From: Clostridia bacterium
Lineage (GTDB): Bacteria > Bacillota > Clostridia > Oscillospirales > CAG-272
NCBI GenBank assembly: GCA_017407375.1
Contig: JAFQWT010000150.1
Location: 1 to 6,228 of the forward strand
Direction: 5' to 3'
DNA: 6,228 nucleotides
Shown: positions 1 through 5,573 of the stretch, piece after piece
How positions within the stretch are numbered: position 1 is the stretch's first letter
Layout of the letters: every line of letters begins with the position of its first letter
Position numbers and translations under genes: made by a program
Notes under the pieces: generated by a model
Told to the model about the DNA's origin: nothing
Seen by the model: the letters and a program-made list of their open reading frames with translations, nothing else
Databases searched by the model: none

Positions 1-115
1 ATATCCATGGGCTTTGCCCGAGAGGTCACTTGCAGACTACAAGTTGATAGGTCGTAGGTGTAAGCACAGTAATGTGTTCAGCTGAACGATACTAATTGAC
101 CGATCGCTTGAACTG
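1..115 (+). rRNA. 23S ribosomal RNA, 3' end (5' truncated by window)
   Basis: This is the last ~115 nt of a 23S rRNA gene, including the end of domain VI. The recognisable conserved blocks are a segment reading GTTGATAGG (about 43-51), GTGTAAGCACAG (57-68), the GTGTTCAGCTGA block (73-84), and ACTAATTGACCGATCG (91-106), which matches the universal 'ACTAAT.GACCG' end of bacterial 23S. The mature 3' end is not exactly definable; by family pattern it lies a few bases after CGATCGCTTGAACT, near 113-116. The gene starts upstream of the window. Confidence 0.94.
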
Positions 116-259
116 CACTTGCAGTTCGTACGTTTGAGTCCGTTACGATACCCCCCCTTATTCGGTTTTCAATGCGCATTTGGCGCCTCCCGCTTTCCTC
201 GGCTTTTTTCGTTCCCCCACTGACGATGGCGTATTTCTTGACCCTTAAATTTCCCAAAG

Positions 260-290
260 GCGCGGCTTTGCCGCGCTTTTTATTTTTCTT
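260..290 (+). terminator. Intrinsic terminator after the rRNA gene
   Basis: A perfect 7-bp GC-only stem, GCGCGGC (260-266) with GCCGCGC (270-276), closes a TTT loop and is followed directly by TTTTTATTTTT (277-287). It lies about 145 nt after the 23S end and just before the pfkA promoter, so it probably ends the rRNA transcript and insulates pfkA. Confidence 0.85.
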
Positions 291-312
291 TGGAAAGAAA
301 TCGGCAAATGTC

Positions 313-341
313 TTGACATATAAGGGGAAAAGGGATAAAAT
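313..341 (+). promoter_or_regulatory. Promoter of pfkA (and probably the downstream cluster)
   Basis: A perfect -35 TTGACA (313-318) is separated by 17 bp from a -10 TAAAAT (336-341; 5 of 6 match to TATAAT). Transcription would start near 348, leaving a short leader of roughly 29 nt before the pfkA start codon. It sits between the upstream terminator and pfkA, where a new promoter is expected. Confidence 0.87.
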
Positions 342-365
342 AAATGTAGGAAAAATCCTTGGAAA

Positions 366-371
366 GAGGTG
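366..371 (+). promoter_or_regulatory. Ribosome binding site deciding the pfkA start
   Basis: GAGGTG lies 5 nt before the ATG at 377 and matches the anti-Shine-Dalgarno core. An in-frame TTG at 359 would place this site inside the coding region, so ATG 377 is preferred. Confidence 0.85.
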
Positions 372-376
372 GAAAT

Positions 377-1354
377 ATGGCTCCCACGATCCAAAGGCTC
401 GGTGTTTTGACCTCGGGCGGTGATGCCCCCGGAATGAACGCGGCCGTTCACGGCGTGGTTTCTGCCGCCTTGCATCACGGAATCGCGGTGACGGGCATTT
501 ATGGCGGTTATCGCGGCCTTTTGACCAAAGAGGTCACCCCCCTGACCCACCGTGACGTTGACGGTATTCTGGTGCGCGGCGGGACATTCCTCCGTACGGC
601 GCGGTGCCCCGAGTTTCAGACACCCGAGGGGGTACAAAGGGCGGCCGAGAACGCGCGGGAGCTGGGGCTGGACGCCCTGGTCGTCATTGGAGGTGACGGT
701 TCCTTCCGTGGGGCGCTTGAGCTTTCCCGCGAGGGGATCCTCGTGGTCGGCATCCCCGGCACCATTGATAACGATATTGGCTGCACCGATTACACCATTG
801 GCTTTGATACCGCCATGAACACGGCGATGGAGGCCATTGATCGCATTCGCGATACCGCCTATTCGCACGAGAGGTGCAGCATCATTGAGGTGATGGGGCG
901 CCATGCGGGCTACATCGCCTACCACACGGCCATTGCCACGGGCGCCGAGGCCGTCCTGTTGCCCGAGCTCTCTGCGGACTTTGAGGCGCAGGTAGTGGCT
1001 CCGCTCCGTGCGTGGAAGGAACGCGGAAAGCGCGACTTCATTATTGTTGCCGCGGAGGGGGCCGAAGGGCTCTCCGAGCTTCCCGCGGCGTTGGAAGCGG
1101 CCATTGGCATTAAGCCCACCTATTCCATGCTGGGCTACATTCAGCGCGGCGGTGTTCCCACCGTGCGGGACCGTTCCACGGCCATGCGGATGGGAGAGCG
1201 TGCGGTTTCCGAGCTTCTCCTTGGCGCGGCGGCCTCCGTCATCGCGGAAAGGGAAGGGAAAATCTGCGCACTGCCTATGGAAAAGGCCCTTGCAATGAAA
1301 ACAAAACTTAGCAAAAGCGAGATCGATTCCGCACGGGTCCTGACCAACGCTTGA
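377..1354 (+). CDS. pfkA: ATP-dependent 6-phosphofructokinase
   Basis: 325 aa, close to the ~320 aa of bacterial PfkA. It phosphorylates fructose 6-phosphate to fructose 1,6-bisphosphate in the cytoplasm, the committing step of glycolysis. Visible motifs, in order: GGDAPGMN (14-21, nucleotide binding), TARCPEF (74-80), GGDGS (105-109), PGTIDND (127-133, with the catalytic Asp131), MGRHAGY (173-179, substrate binding) and YIQRGG (254-259). The Gly residues in GGDGS and PGTIDND mark the ATP-using type; pyrophosphate enzymes carry Asp and Lys there (established family rule). The start is ATG 377, chosen for its GAGGTG site. A consensus promoter lies immediately upstream. Only 52 bp separate it from the next gene, with no terminator hairpin, so cotranscription with the uxaE-like gene is plausible. 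Whether allosteric control is retained cannot be told by eye. Confidence 0.95.
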   Translation: MAPTIQRLGVLTSGGDAPGMNAAVHGVVSAALHHGIAVTGIYGGYRGLLTKEVTPLTHRDVDGILVRGGTFLRTARCPEFQTPEGVQRAAENARELGLDALVVIGGDGSFRGALELSREGILVVGIPGTIDNDIGCTDYTIGFDTAMNTAMEAIDRIRDTAYSHERCSIIEVMGRHAGYIAYHTAIATGAEAVLLPELSADFEAQVVAPLRAWKERGKRDFIIVAAEGAEGLSELPAALEAAIGIKPTYSMLGYIQRGGVPTVRDRSTAMRMGERAVSELLLGAAASVIAEREGKICALPMEKALAMKTKLSKSEIDSARVLTNA

Positions 1355-1368
1355 TTCTTTAACGTGGT

Positions 1369-1385
1369 TGAATTTTAAAATAAAA
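1369..1385 (+). repeat. AT-rich leader motif, copy 1
   Basis: TGAATTTTAAAATAAAA lies a few bases before the Shine-Dalgarno AGGAG (1396-1400) of the uxaE-like gene. An almost identical 18-nt copy stands at 3948-3965 before the second GH-like gene. The overlapping TAAAAT (1376-1381) could serve as a -10, but the matching -35 candidates are poor, so promoter function is unproven. Confidence 0.45.
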
Positions 1386-1406
1386 ATACATTTTTAGGAG
1401 AAGATC

Positions 1407-2891
1407 ATGAAAAAACTCTGCGAATTCATCGGTGGGCTGCCTGCCCTCGATAAGGCCAAGGCGTTTGACGTCTACGCCGACTCGGTCAATGCCATTGGCA
1501 ACGACTACGTGTTTATGGTGCGCGGCGAGGAGGCCGACCTTCTCGTTGCCACGGGTGCTGCGGCGGAGAAGTTTGAGGGTGAGCTTGTCACCTGCGATGC
1601 CTGCTCTTACGTTCTGGCGCCCAAGACCCACAAGAACGCCGATGCCCTGTGTGCGATGTTCCCCTTTACGGCTCCGATGCCCGTCCTTAAGAAGACGAGG
1701 ACCTTCGGTGTTGGCGACCGCCTTGGCATTGCCACCCCCGGTCATCTCCGCGTTTTTAAGGAGTACGATGCGTATCCGATCCTTGCCCAGCAGTCGATCC
1801 GTGAGCTGAACCTTACCGAGCGCACCTATGAGGACGTGCTTGACAGCGCCACCTACTACGTTTTCCGTGACGGCTATAAGGACGGCTTCGGCGCGGACGG
1901 CGACCACCTGAAGAAGCCCGAGGAGATCGAGTACGCTCTCAGTCTTGGCTTTACCATGATCACGCTGGACTGCAGTGAGCATATCCGCGGTGGCGTGGAG
2001 AAGATGAGCCCTGCTGAGCTTGCCGCCGAGTGCGCCCTTCCTGCCGAGCTTGCCGCCCGTTACATCGGCAAGGAGATCGTCATTGAGGGCGAGAAGCTGG
2101 TCTTTGATGAGGACGAGCTCCGCCGCTGCCAGTTGATCTACGGCGAGGCGATCGAGTTTGCCACGGGCATCTATAACAAGTATTTCAAGGAGGGCGGCGC
2201 CCGTGCCGACTTTGAGATCTCGATCGATGAGACGGCCACGCCCACCTCGCCCCTCCAGCATTACTTCGTTGCCAACGAGCTGATCCTCAACGGTGTGGAC
2301 CCTGCGACCGTGGCGCCCCGCTTCTGCGGCGAGTTCCAGAAGGGCGTTGACTACATCGGTGACCTTGTGCAGTTTGAGAGCGAGCTGAAGACCCACGCGG
2401 CCATCGCCCGCCACTTTGGCTATAAGCTCAGCATCCACTCGGGCTCGGATAAGTTCTCCACCTTTGCCCTGATCGGTAAGTACACGGAGGGCAATTTCCA
2501 CGTCAAGACCGCGGGCACGAACTGGCTGGAGGCCATGCGTGCCGTGGCCACGGCTGACCCTGCGATGTATCGCGAGATCCATGCCTACGCGCTTGAGATG
2601 TTTGCCGAGGCCAAGAAATTCTACCACGTGACGACGGACCTTAACAAGATCCCCGCCCTTTCCACCCTCACCGATGCCGAGCTTCCCGCGCTCTTCACCC
2701 AGAACGATGCCCGTCAGCTGATCCATATCACCTACGGCTTTATTCTGACCGTGAAGAACGAGGACGGCAGCTACCGCTTCAAGGACCGTCTCTACAAGTT
2801 CTGGAGAGACAACGAAAACGTATATTCCGATATGCTTCATGCGCATATTGGCAAGCATCTGGCGCTCCTTTACGAGGGCTTCCGCGCGTAA
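1407..2891 (+). CDS. uxaE: UxaE-family tagaturonate epimerase-like protein
   Basis: 494 aa, recognised from memory as the UxaE (tagaturonate epimerase) family. Family members interconvert D-tagaturonate and D-fructuronate by metal-dependent C4 epimerisation, linking galacturonate to glucuronate catabolism; relatives also act on neutral ketohexoses such as fructose and tagatose. Segments that look conserved: GDRLG (103-107) followed by PGHLR, AQQSIREL (127-134), GADGDHLKK (162-170), TLDCSEH (186-192), SIDET (272-276), GEFQKGVDYIGD (308-319), HSGSDKFS (344-351) and GTNWLEA (370-376). The His and Asp/Glu residues in these blocks are the natural metal or catalytic candidates, by inference. No signal peptide, so cytoplasmic. 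AGGAG (1396-1400) sits 6 nt before the ATG. The codon choice is strongly biased to GAG, AAG and GCC, suggesting good expression. Usual partners uxaB/uxaC/uxuA are not in the window, so the real substrate is open. Confidence 0.78.
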   Translation: MKKLCEFIGGLPALDKAKAFDVYADSVNAIGNDYVFMVRGEEADLLVATGAAAEKFEGELVTCDACSYVLAPKTHKNADALCAMFPFTAPMPVLKKTRTFGVGDRLGIATPGHLRVFKEYDAYPILAQQSIRELNLTERTYEDVLDSATYYVFRDGYKDGFGADGDHLKKPEEIEYALSLGFTMITLDCSEHIRGGVEKMSPAELAAECALPAELAARYIGKEIVIEGEKLVFDEDELRRCQLIYGEAIEFATGIYNKYFKEGGARADFEISIDETATPTSPLQHYFVANELILNGVDPATVAPRFCGEFQKGVDYIGDLVQFESELKTHAAIARHFGYKLSIHSGSDKFSTFALIGKYTEGNFHVKTAGTNWLEAMRAVATADPAMYREIHAYALEMFAEAKKFYHVTTDLNKIPALSTLTDAELPALFTQNDARQLIHITYGFILTVKNEDGSYRFKDRLYKFWRDNENVYSDMLHAHIGKHLALLYEGFRA

Positions 2892-2911
2892 TTCCGCGGT
2901 GTGATGCTGCA

Positions 2912-2938
2912 GGGGGCAGCTCTTTCTGAGGTGCCCCC
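2912..2938 (+). other. Intergenic RNA hairpin without a U tract
   Basis: GGGGGCA (2912-2918) pairs with TGCCCCC (2932-2938); inside, CTC (2920-2922) pairs with GAG (2928-2930) after one G-G mismatch, leaving a TTTCT loop. The 3' flank is CGCTTATTATCC rather than a T run, so it is not a standard terminator. A role in mRNA processing, stability or partial attenuation between the uxaE-like gene and the first GH-like gene is possible. Confidence 0.55.
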
Positions 2939-2974
2939 GCTTATTATCCGAAAATTTGATAATGGAGATGCGGT

Positions 2975-3946
2975 ATGAAGCGCCATGAAATGATTTGGTC
3001 CTGCCTTTTGCACCTGGGGGCCAATATGTGGCAGGACAAGGATGCACCCGCGCAGCCCGACGATATTCATAAAACCAAATACACGAACGTCTATTGGGAC
3101 GATGACCTTCGCTTTGACCGTGATACTTTCCATAGGATCACGGAAAAGCTTCCCGAGCTGGGGATCAATACTGTCCTCATTGACGTCGGTGACGGCATCC
3201 GCTACGACAGCCACCCCGAGATCGGTGTCAACGGCGCCCTGACGCCCGATGAGCTCAGAGGTGAGGTGCGCCGCCTACGTACCCTCGGCCTTGTTCCCGT
3301 GCCGAAGCTCAATTTTGCTTCCTCGCACGATGCCTGGCTCGGTGAGTATGAGCGCACGCTCTCTACCGACACTTACCGTGCCGTGGTTTCCGACCTCATC
3401 CACGAGGTATGCGAGATCTTTGATGGACCGAGGTACTTCCACCTCGGCATGGACGAGGAGACCGCAGAAAACCAGGCGGCCTACGGCTATTCCGTGGTCC
3501 GCGCCGAGGGCCCCTGGTGGCGGGATTTCTATCATATGCTCTCCTGCTGTGAGCGGGAGAATGCCCGCCCCTGGATGTGGTCGGATTACTTCTACAACCA
3601 TAAGGAGCTGTTCGCCAGCAAAATGCCAAGGTCGGTCCTGCAGTCCAACGGGCATTATTGGGCCCTGAAGGGGCCGAAGGGCGACGGGGGTGTAAACGGC
3701 TACCGTTACCGCGCCTTCTTTGAGCTGGAGGAGCTGGGCTTTGACCAGGTTCCCGTTGTTACGACTTGGGCGATGCACAACAACGCCTGGCAGATCGGCG
3801 AGCATCTGGCGAGGGAAGGGATGAAGGGCATCAAGGGCTTTATGTCTGCGGCCTGGATGCTGACCTACCCCATCAACTACTACGATATCCTTGGCGATGC
3901 GGCGCGCGTTGGTGATGTCCGCGAGCATTTTGGCGATTGTTTTTAA
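2975..3946 (+). CDS. Putative GH20-like TIM-barrel protein, copy 1
   Basis: 323 aa, precise family not recognised. The segment YFHLGMDEE (154-162) resembles the H-x-G-G-D-E signature of family 20 hexosaminidases, where the Asp-Glu pair is catalytic; here D160 and E161 would be the equivalents. Before it come PPKLNF-like VPKLNFASSHDAWLGEY (109-125) and DVGDGIRYDSHPEIG (70-84), typical of strand-end loops of a (beta/alpha)8 barrel; after it come RPWMWSDY (198-205) and TTWAMHNNAW (263-272), rich in aromatic residues as in sugar sites. No signal peptide or membrane segment, so probably cytoplasmic, acting on imported sugar if it is an enzyme. GGAG (2964-2967) is 7 nt before the ATG. It is followed after 31 bp by a paralogue. 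Activity and substrate are inference; a non-hydrolytic carbohydrate-binding or isomerase-like role is possible. Confidence 0.7.
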   Translation: MKRHEMIWSCLLHLGANMWQDKDAPAQPDDIHKTKYTNVYWDDDLRFDRDTFHRITEKLPELGINTVLIDVGDGIRYDSHPEIGVNGALTPDELRGEVRRLRTLGLVPVPKLNFASSHDAWLGEYERTLSTDTYRAVVSDLIHEVCEIFDGPRYFHLGMDEETAENQAAYGYSVVRAEGPWWRDFYHMLSCCERENARPWMWSDYFYNHKELFASKMPRSVLQSNGHYWALKGPKGDGGVNGYRYRAFFELEELGFDQVPVVTTWAMHNNAWQIGEHLAREGMKGIKGFMSAAWMLTYPINYYDILGDAARVGDVREHFGDCF

Positions 3947-3947
3947 C

Positions 3948-3965
3948 TGAATTTTAAAAATAAAA
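3948..3965 (+). repeat. AT-rich leader motif, copy 2
   Basis: TGAATTTTAAAAATAAAA, differing from the copy at 1369-1385 by one extra A, directly precedes the GGGAG ribosome binding site (3966-3970) of the second GH-like gene. It may serve as an unstructured, translation-enhancing leader; this is inference. Confidence 0.45.
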
Positions 3966-3977
3966 GGGAGAACGGTT

Positions 3978-4955
3978 ATGAAAAACAACGATATGCTTTG
4001 GTCCTGTCTTTTGCACCTCGGCACAAACATGTGGCGTGACAAGGAAGCCCCGCCCCAGGTGGACGACAAATATTTCCGTCCCAACTCCTCGGGTACCATG
4101 TGGAACGATAACGCCTATTTTGACGTTGACGTGTTCCATAAGATCACGGAAAAGCTTCCCGAAATGGGCATCAATACCGTCCTTATCGACATCGGTGACG
4201 GCATCCGCTACGACAGTCATCCCGAGATCGGTGTCAACGGTGCCATGACGCCCGACGAGCTCAGAGGTGAGGTGCGCCGCCTGCGTGCCCTCGGCCTTGA
4301 GCCCGTGCCGAAGCTCAATTTTGCTTCCTCGCACGATGCTTGGCTTGGCGAATACGAGCGCATGCTCTCCACCAAGACCTATTACAACGTGATCTCCGAC
4401 CTCATTCACGAGGTGTGTGAGATTTTTGAAAAGCCCAAGTACTTCCACCTCGGTATGGACGAGGAGGCCGCGGAGAATCAGGCCGCGTACGGCTATTCGG
4501 TCATTCGCGCCGAGCCCGTCTGGTTCCGTGATTTCTATCATATGGTCGCCTGCTGTGAGCGCGAAAATGCCCGCCCCTGGATCTGGTCGGACTACTACTG
4601 GCACCACAAGGAGGCCTTCAAAAAGATGATGCCGAAGTCGGTGCTTCAGTCCAACTGGCACTACTGGGCACTGTCGGGTGAGAACGGGGAGAAGGGCGTT
4701 CATGCCTTCAGCTACCGCGCCTTCTTTGATCTTGAGGAGCTGGGCTACGATCAGGTGCCCACCACCACCACGTGGAGCACCACGGGCAACACCTACCAGG
4801 TGGTCTCCCAGCTGGCCGCCCATAAGATGAAGAACATCCACGGCTTTATGACGGCCCCCTGGATGATGACCGATGAGGTCTCTTATTACGACATTCTCGG
4901 TGACATTGCCCGCCTCGGCTTTGCCCGCCGCGAGTTTGGCGACTGCTTCGAATAA
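3978..4955 (+). CDS. Putative GH20-like TIM-barrel protein, copy 2
   Basis: 325 aa paralogue of the preceding gene, with the same key blocks: DIGDGIRYDSHPEIG (71-85), VPKLNFASSHDAWLGEY (110-126), YFHLGMDEE (155-163, with D161-E162 as the GH20-like acidic pair), RPWIWSDY (199-206) and DILGDIARLG (305-314). The two differ most at residues 31-50, in the Y-rich segment after WSDY, and in the aromatic loop near 265-273 (here TWSTTGNTY, in copy 1 TWAMHNNAW). Those are loops that would line a barrel mouth, so the pair may differ in substrate. No signal peptide is visible. GGGAG (3966-3970) lies 7 nt before the ATG. It is the last gene of the plus-strand run and ends 5 bp before the bidirectional terminator. 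Function is inferred from the motif only. Confidence 0.7.
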   Translation: MKNNDMLWSCLLHLGTNMWRDKEAPPQVDDKYFRPNSSGTMWNDNAYFDVDVFHKITEKLPEMGINTVLIDIGDGIRYDSHPEIGVNGAMTPDELRGEVRRLRALGLEPVPKLNFASSHDAWLGEYERMLSTKTYYNVISDLIHEVCEIFEKPKYFHLGMDEEAAENQAAYGYSVIRAEPVWFRDFYHMVACCERENARPWIWSDYYWHHKEAFKKMMPKSVLQSNWHYWALSGENGEKGVHAFSYRAFFDLEELGYDQVPTTTTWSTTGNTYQVVSQLAAHKMKNIHGFMTAPWMMTDEVSYYDILGDIARLGFARREFGDCFE

Positions 4956-4960
4956 AAGAA

Positions 4961-4990
4961 AAAAGAACCGCCCACGGGCGGTTCTTTTTT
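4961..4990. terminator. Bidirectional intrinsic terminator
   Basis: GAACCGCC (4965-4972) pairs perfectly with GGCGGTTC (4977-4984) around a CACG loop, extended by AAAA (4961-4964) against the T run 4985-4990. Because A and T tracts flank both sides, it can stop the plus-strand GH-like operon and the convergent minus-strand PAP2 gene, whose stop codon (4989-4991) overlaps its edge. Confidence 0.92.
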
Positions 4991-5435
4991 ATACTAAAGT
5001 TAAGAAGAAAATCCCCGAAAGCACGCCAATGAAGGCCCCCGCGATAACGTCACGCGGGTGATGCTCTCCCAAAAGGACTCGAAGGACGGAGAGGAGAATG
5101 GAAAGCGGCAGGAGGAGATAGGCGGCGACAGTGGAAAACTGAAAGGCCATCATGGCAATGAAAAAGGCGGAAAAGGCGTGGCGGCTAGGGAAGGAGTGCT
5201 GTGCCCTGCGGGATGTGGCCCCGGCGCTTTTTGGGCGCGGTGAGGGGATCAGCGCTCGGCCAAGGGAGACAACAAGGAAGGGAATGGCGGAGAAGAGAAG
5301 CACACGGAGAAGAAGCTCCGCGGAGCCAAGGAGAGCAAGAAAGAGAAAGATAAGATAGATAAGGGCAAAAAACGCCGTCAAAACGCCCGTGGCGAGCGGC
5401 AGCTTTGCCATCAGCTTTTCGGTGGTCTTACGCAT
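4989..5435 (-). CDS. PAP2-family membrane phosphatase
   Basis: 148 aa integral membrane protein of the PAP2 (phosphatidic acid phosphatase type 2) superfamily, which removes phosphate from lipids such as undecaprenyl pyrophosphate or phosphatidylglycerol phosphate at the membrane. All three signature motifs can be found: C1 as R60-x6-R67-P68 (the usual Lys is Arg), C2 as P83-S84-R85-H86 (usual PSGH; Arg replaces Gly), and C3 as R119-x5-H125-x3-D129, with H125 the expected nucleophile and H86 the acid. Hydrophobic segments lie at about 14-37, 41-58, 88-110, 108-122 and 130-147. It is short for the family. AAGGAGGGG lies 5 nt before the ATG at 5435, and a consensus promoter is just upstream. 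It converges on the GH-like operon, sharing its terminator, and is not part of it. The lipid substrate is unknown. Confidence 0.87.
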   Translation of the reverse strand: MRKTTEKLMAKLPLATGVLTAFFALIYLIFLFLALLGSAELLLRVLLFSAIPFLVVSLGRALIPSPRPKSAGATSRRAQHSFPSRHAFSAFFIAMMAFQFSTVAAYLLLPLSILLSVLRVLLGEHHPRDVIAGAFIGVLSGIFFLTLV

Positions 5436-5458
5436 AGCCCCTCCTTACTTTTTTCTTT

Positions 5459-5487
5459 ATTGTATTTTATTTTTGCTTTTTTGTCAA
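5459..5487 (-). promoter_or_regulatory. Promoter of the PAP2 gene
   Basis: Read on the minus strand, a perfect TTGACA (5482-5487) is followed by a 17-bp A-rich spacer and TACAAT (5459-5464; 5 of 6). The -10 ends about 23 nt before the PAP2 start codon at 5435, so the leader is short. Confidence 0.85.
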
Positions 5488-5546
5488 TAGCGCGTATCGT
5501 GCCGCGGCTCGGGGAAGCAGTTTTTTTGAAGAAAGCTATTGACAAA
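5480..5546. repeat. 12-bp inverted repeat spanning two divergent -35 boxes
   Basis: TTTGTCAATAGC (5480-5491) and GCTATTGACAAA (5535-5546) are perfect reverse complements separated by 43 bp. Each arm contains the TTGACA -35 of one of two back-to-back promoters. Half of each arm is explained by the shared consensus; the other six bases per arm are extra. It could be an operator for one regulator or a chance match of AT-rich flanks. Confidence 0.6.
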
Positions 5547-5567
5547 CCGAAAAAGGCGTGCTATACT
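5539..5567 (+). promoter_or_regulatory. Promoter of the T-box leader and trpB
   Basis: TTGACA (5539-5544), a 17-bp spacer and TATACT (5562-5567; 5 of 6) give a near-consensus promoter with an expected start near 5574, immediately before the first base-paired element of the T-box leader. Confidence 0.9.
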
Positions 5568-5573
5568 CATACC

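Larger units (their letters stand above)
116..376. other. rRNA-to-pfkA spacer without a 5S rRNA gene
   Basis: This 261-bp spacer holds no credible gene. It begins with the second half of an 8-bp inverted repeat (GAACTGCA at 110-117, TGCAGTTC at 120-127) straddling the expected 23S end, perhaps part of rRNA processing or simply a hairpin. A run of seven C (151-157) and a CGGTTTTCA stretch (about 163-171) follow. None of the conserved 5S rRNA blocks can be found, although 5S usually follows 23S closely. The right part carries the terminator at 260-290 and the pfkA promoter at 313-341. Confidence 0.6.
2975..4955 (+). repeat. Tandem duplication of a ~970-bp gene
   Basis: The genes at 2975-3946 and 3978-4955 are direct paralogues of 323 and 325 aa. 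Over residues 60-131 of copy 1, a hand alignment gives 66 identical of 72 residues. DNA similarity is patchy: a stretch of 35 identical bases occurs around 3299-3333 and 4305-4339, while the 30-50 residue region and the C-terminal third differ much more. The pattern fits an older duplication with local gene conversion or strong purifying selection on the active-site part. Confidence 0.9.

Noticed and set aside
359..376. TTG at 359 as pfkA start
   Set aside because: It would add six residues not typical of PfkA and bury the GAGGTG site that is correctly spaced for ATG 377.
172..423. Open frame on the plus strand across the rRNA spacer into pfkA
   Set aside because: It runs through the terminator and the pfkA promoter, overlaps the start of pfkA, has no ribosome binding site and no recognisable protein pattern.
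1351..1381. Possible internal promoter before the uxaE-like gene (TTGATT 1351-1356, TAAAAT 1376-1381)
   Set aside because: The spacer is 19 bp and the -35 overlaps the pfkA stop region with only a partial match; too weak to list beside the three consensus promoters.
1359..3047. 562-codon open frame on the minus strand opposite the uxaE-like gene
   Set aside because: It is antisense to a strongly codon-biased gene with a clear family; long antisense frames are a known by-product of such bias. It has no convincing ribosome binding site or domain.
3275..4841. Two long minus-strand open frames (3275-4099, 3954-4841) similar to each other
   Set aside because: They are antisense shadows of the duplicated GH-like genes; their mutual similarity is simply the duplication read on the other strand.
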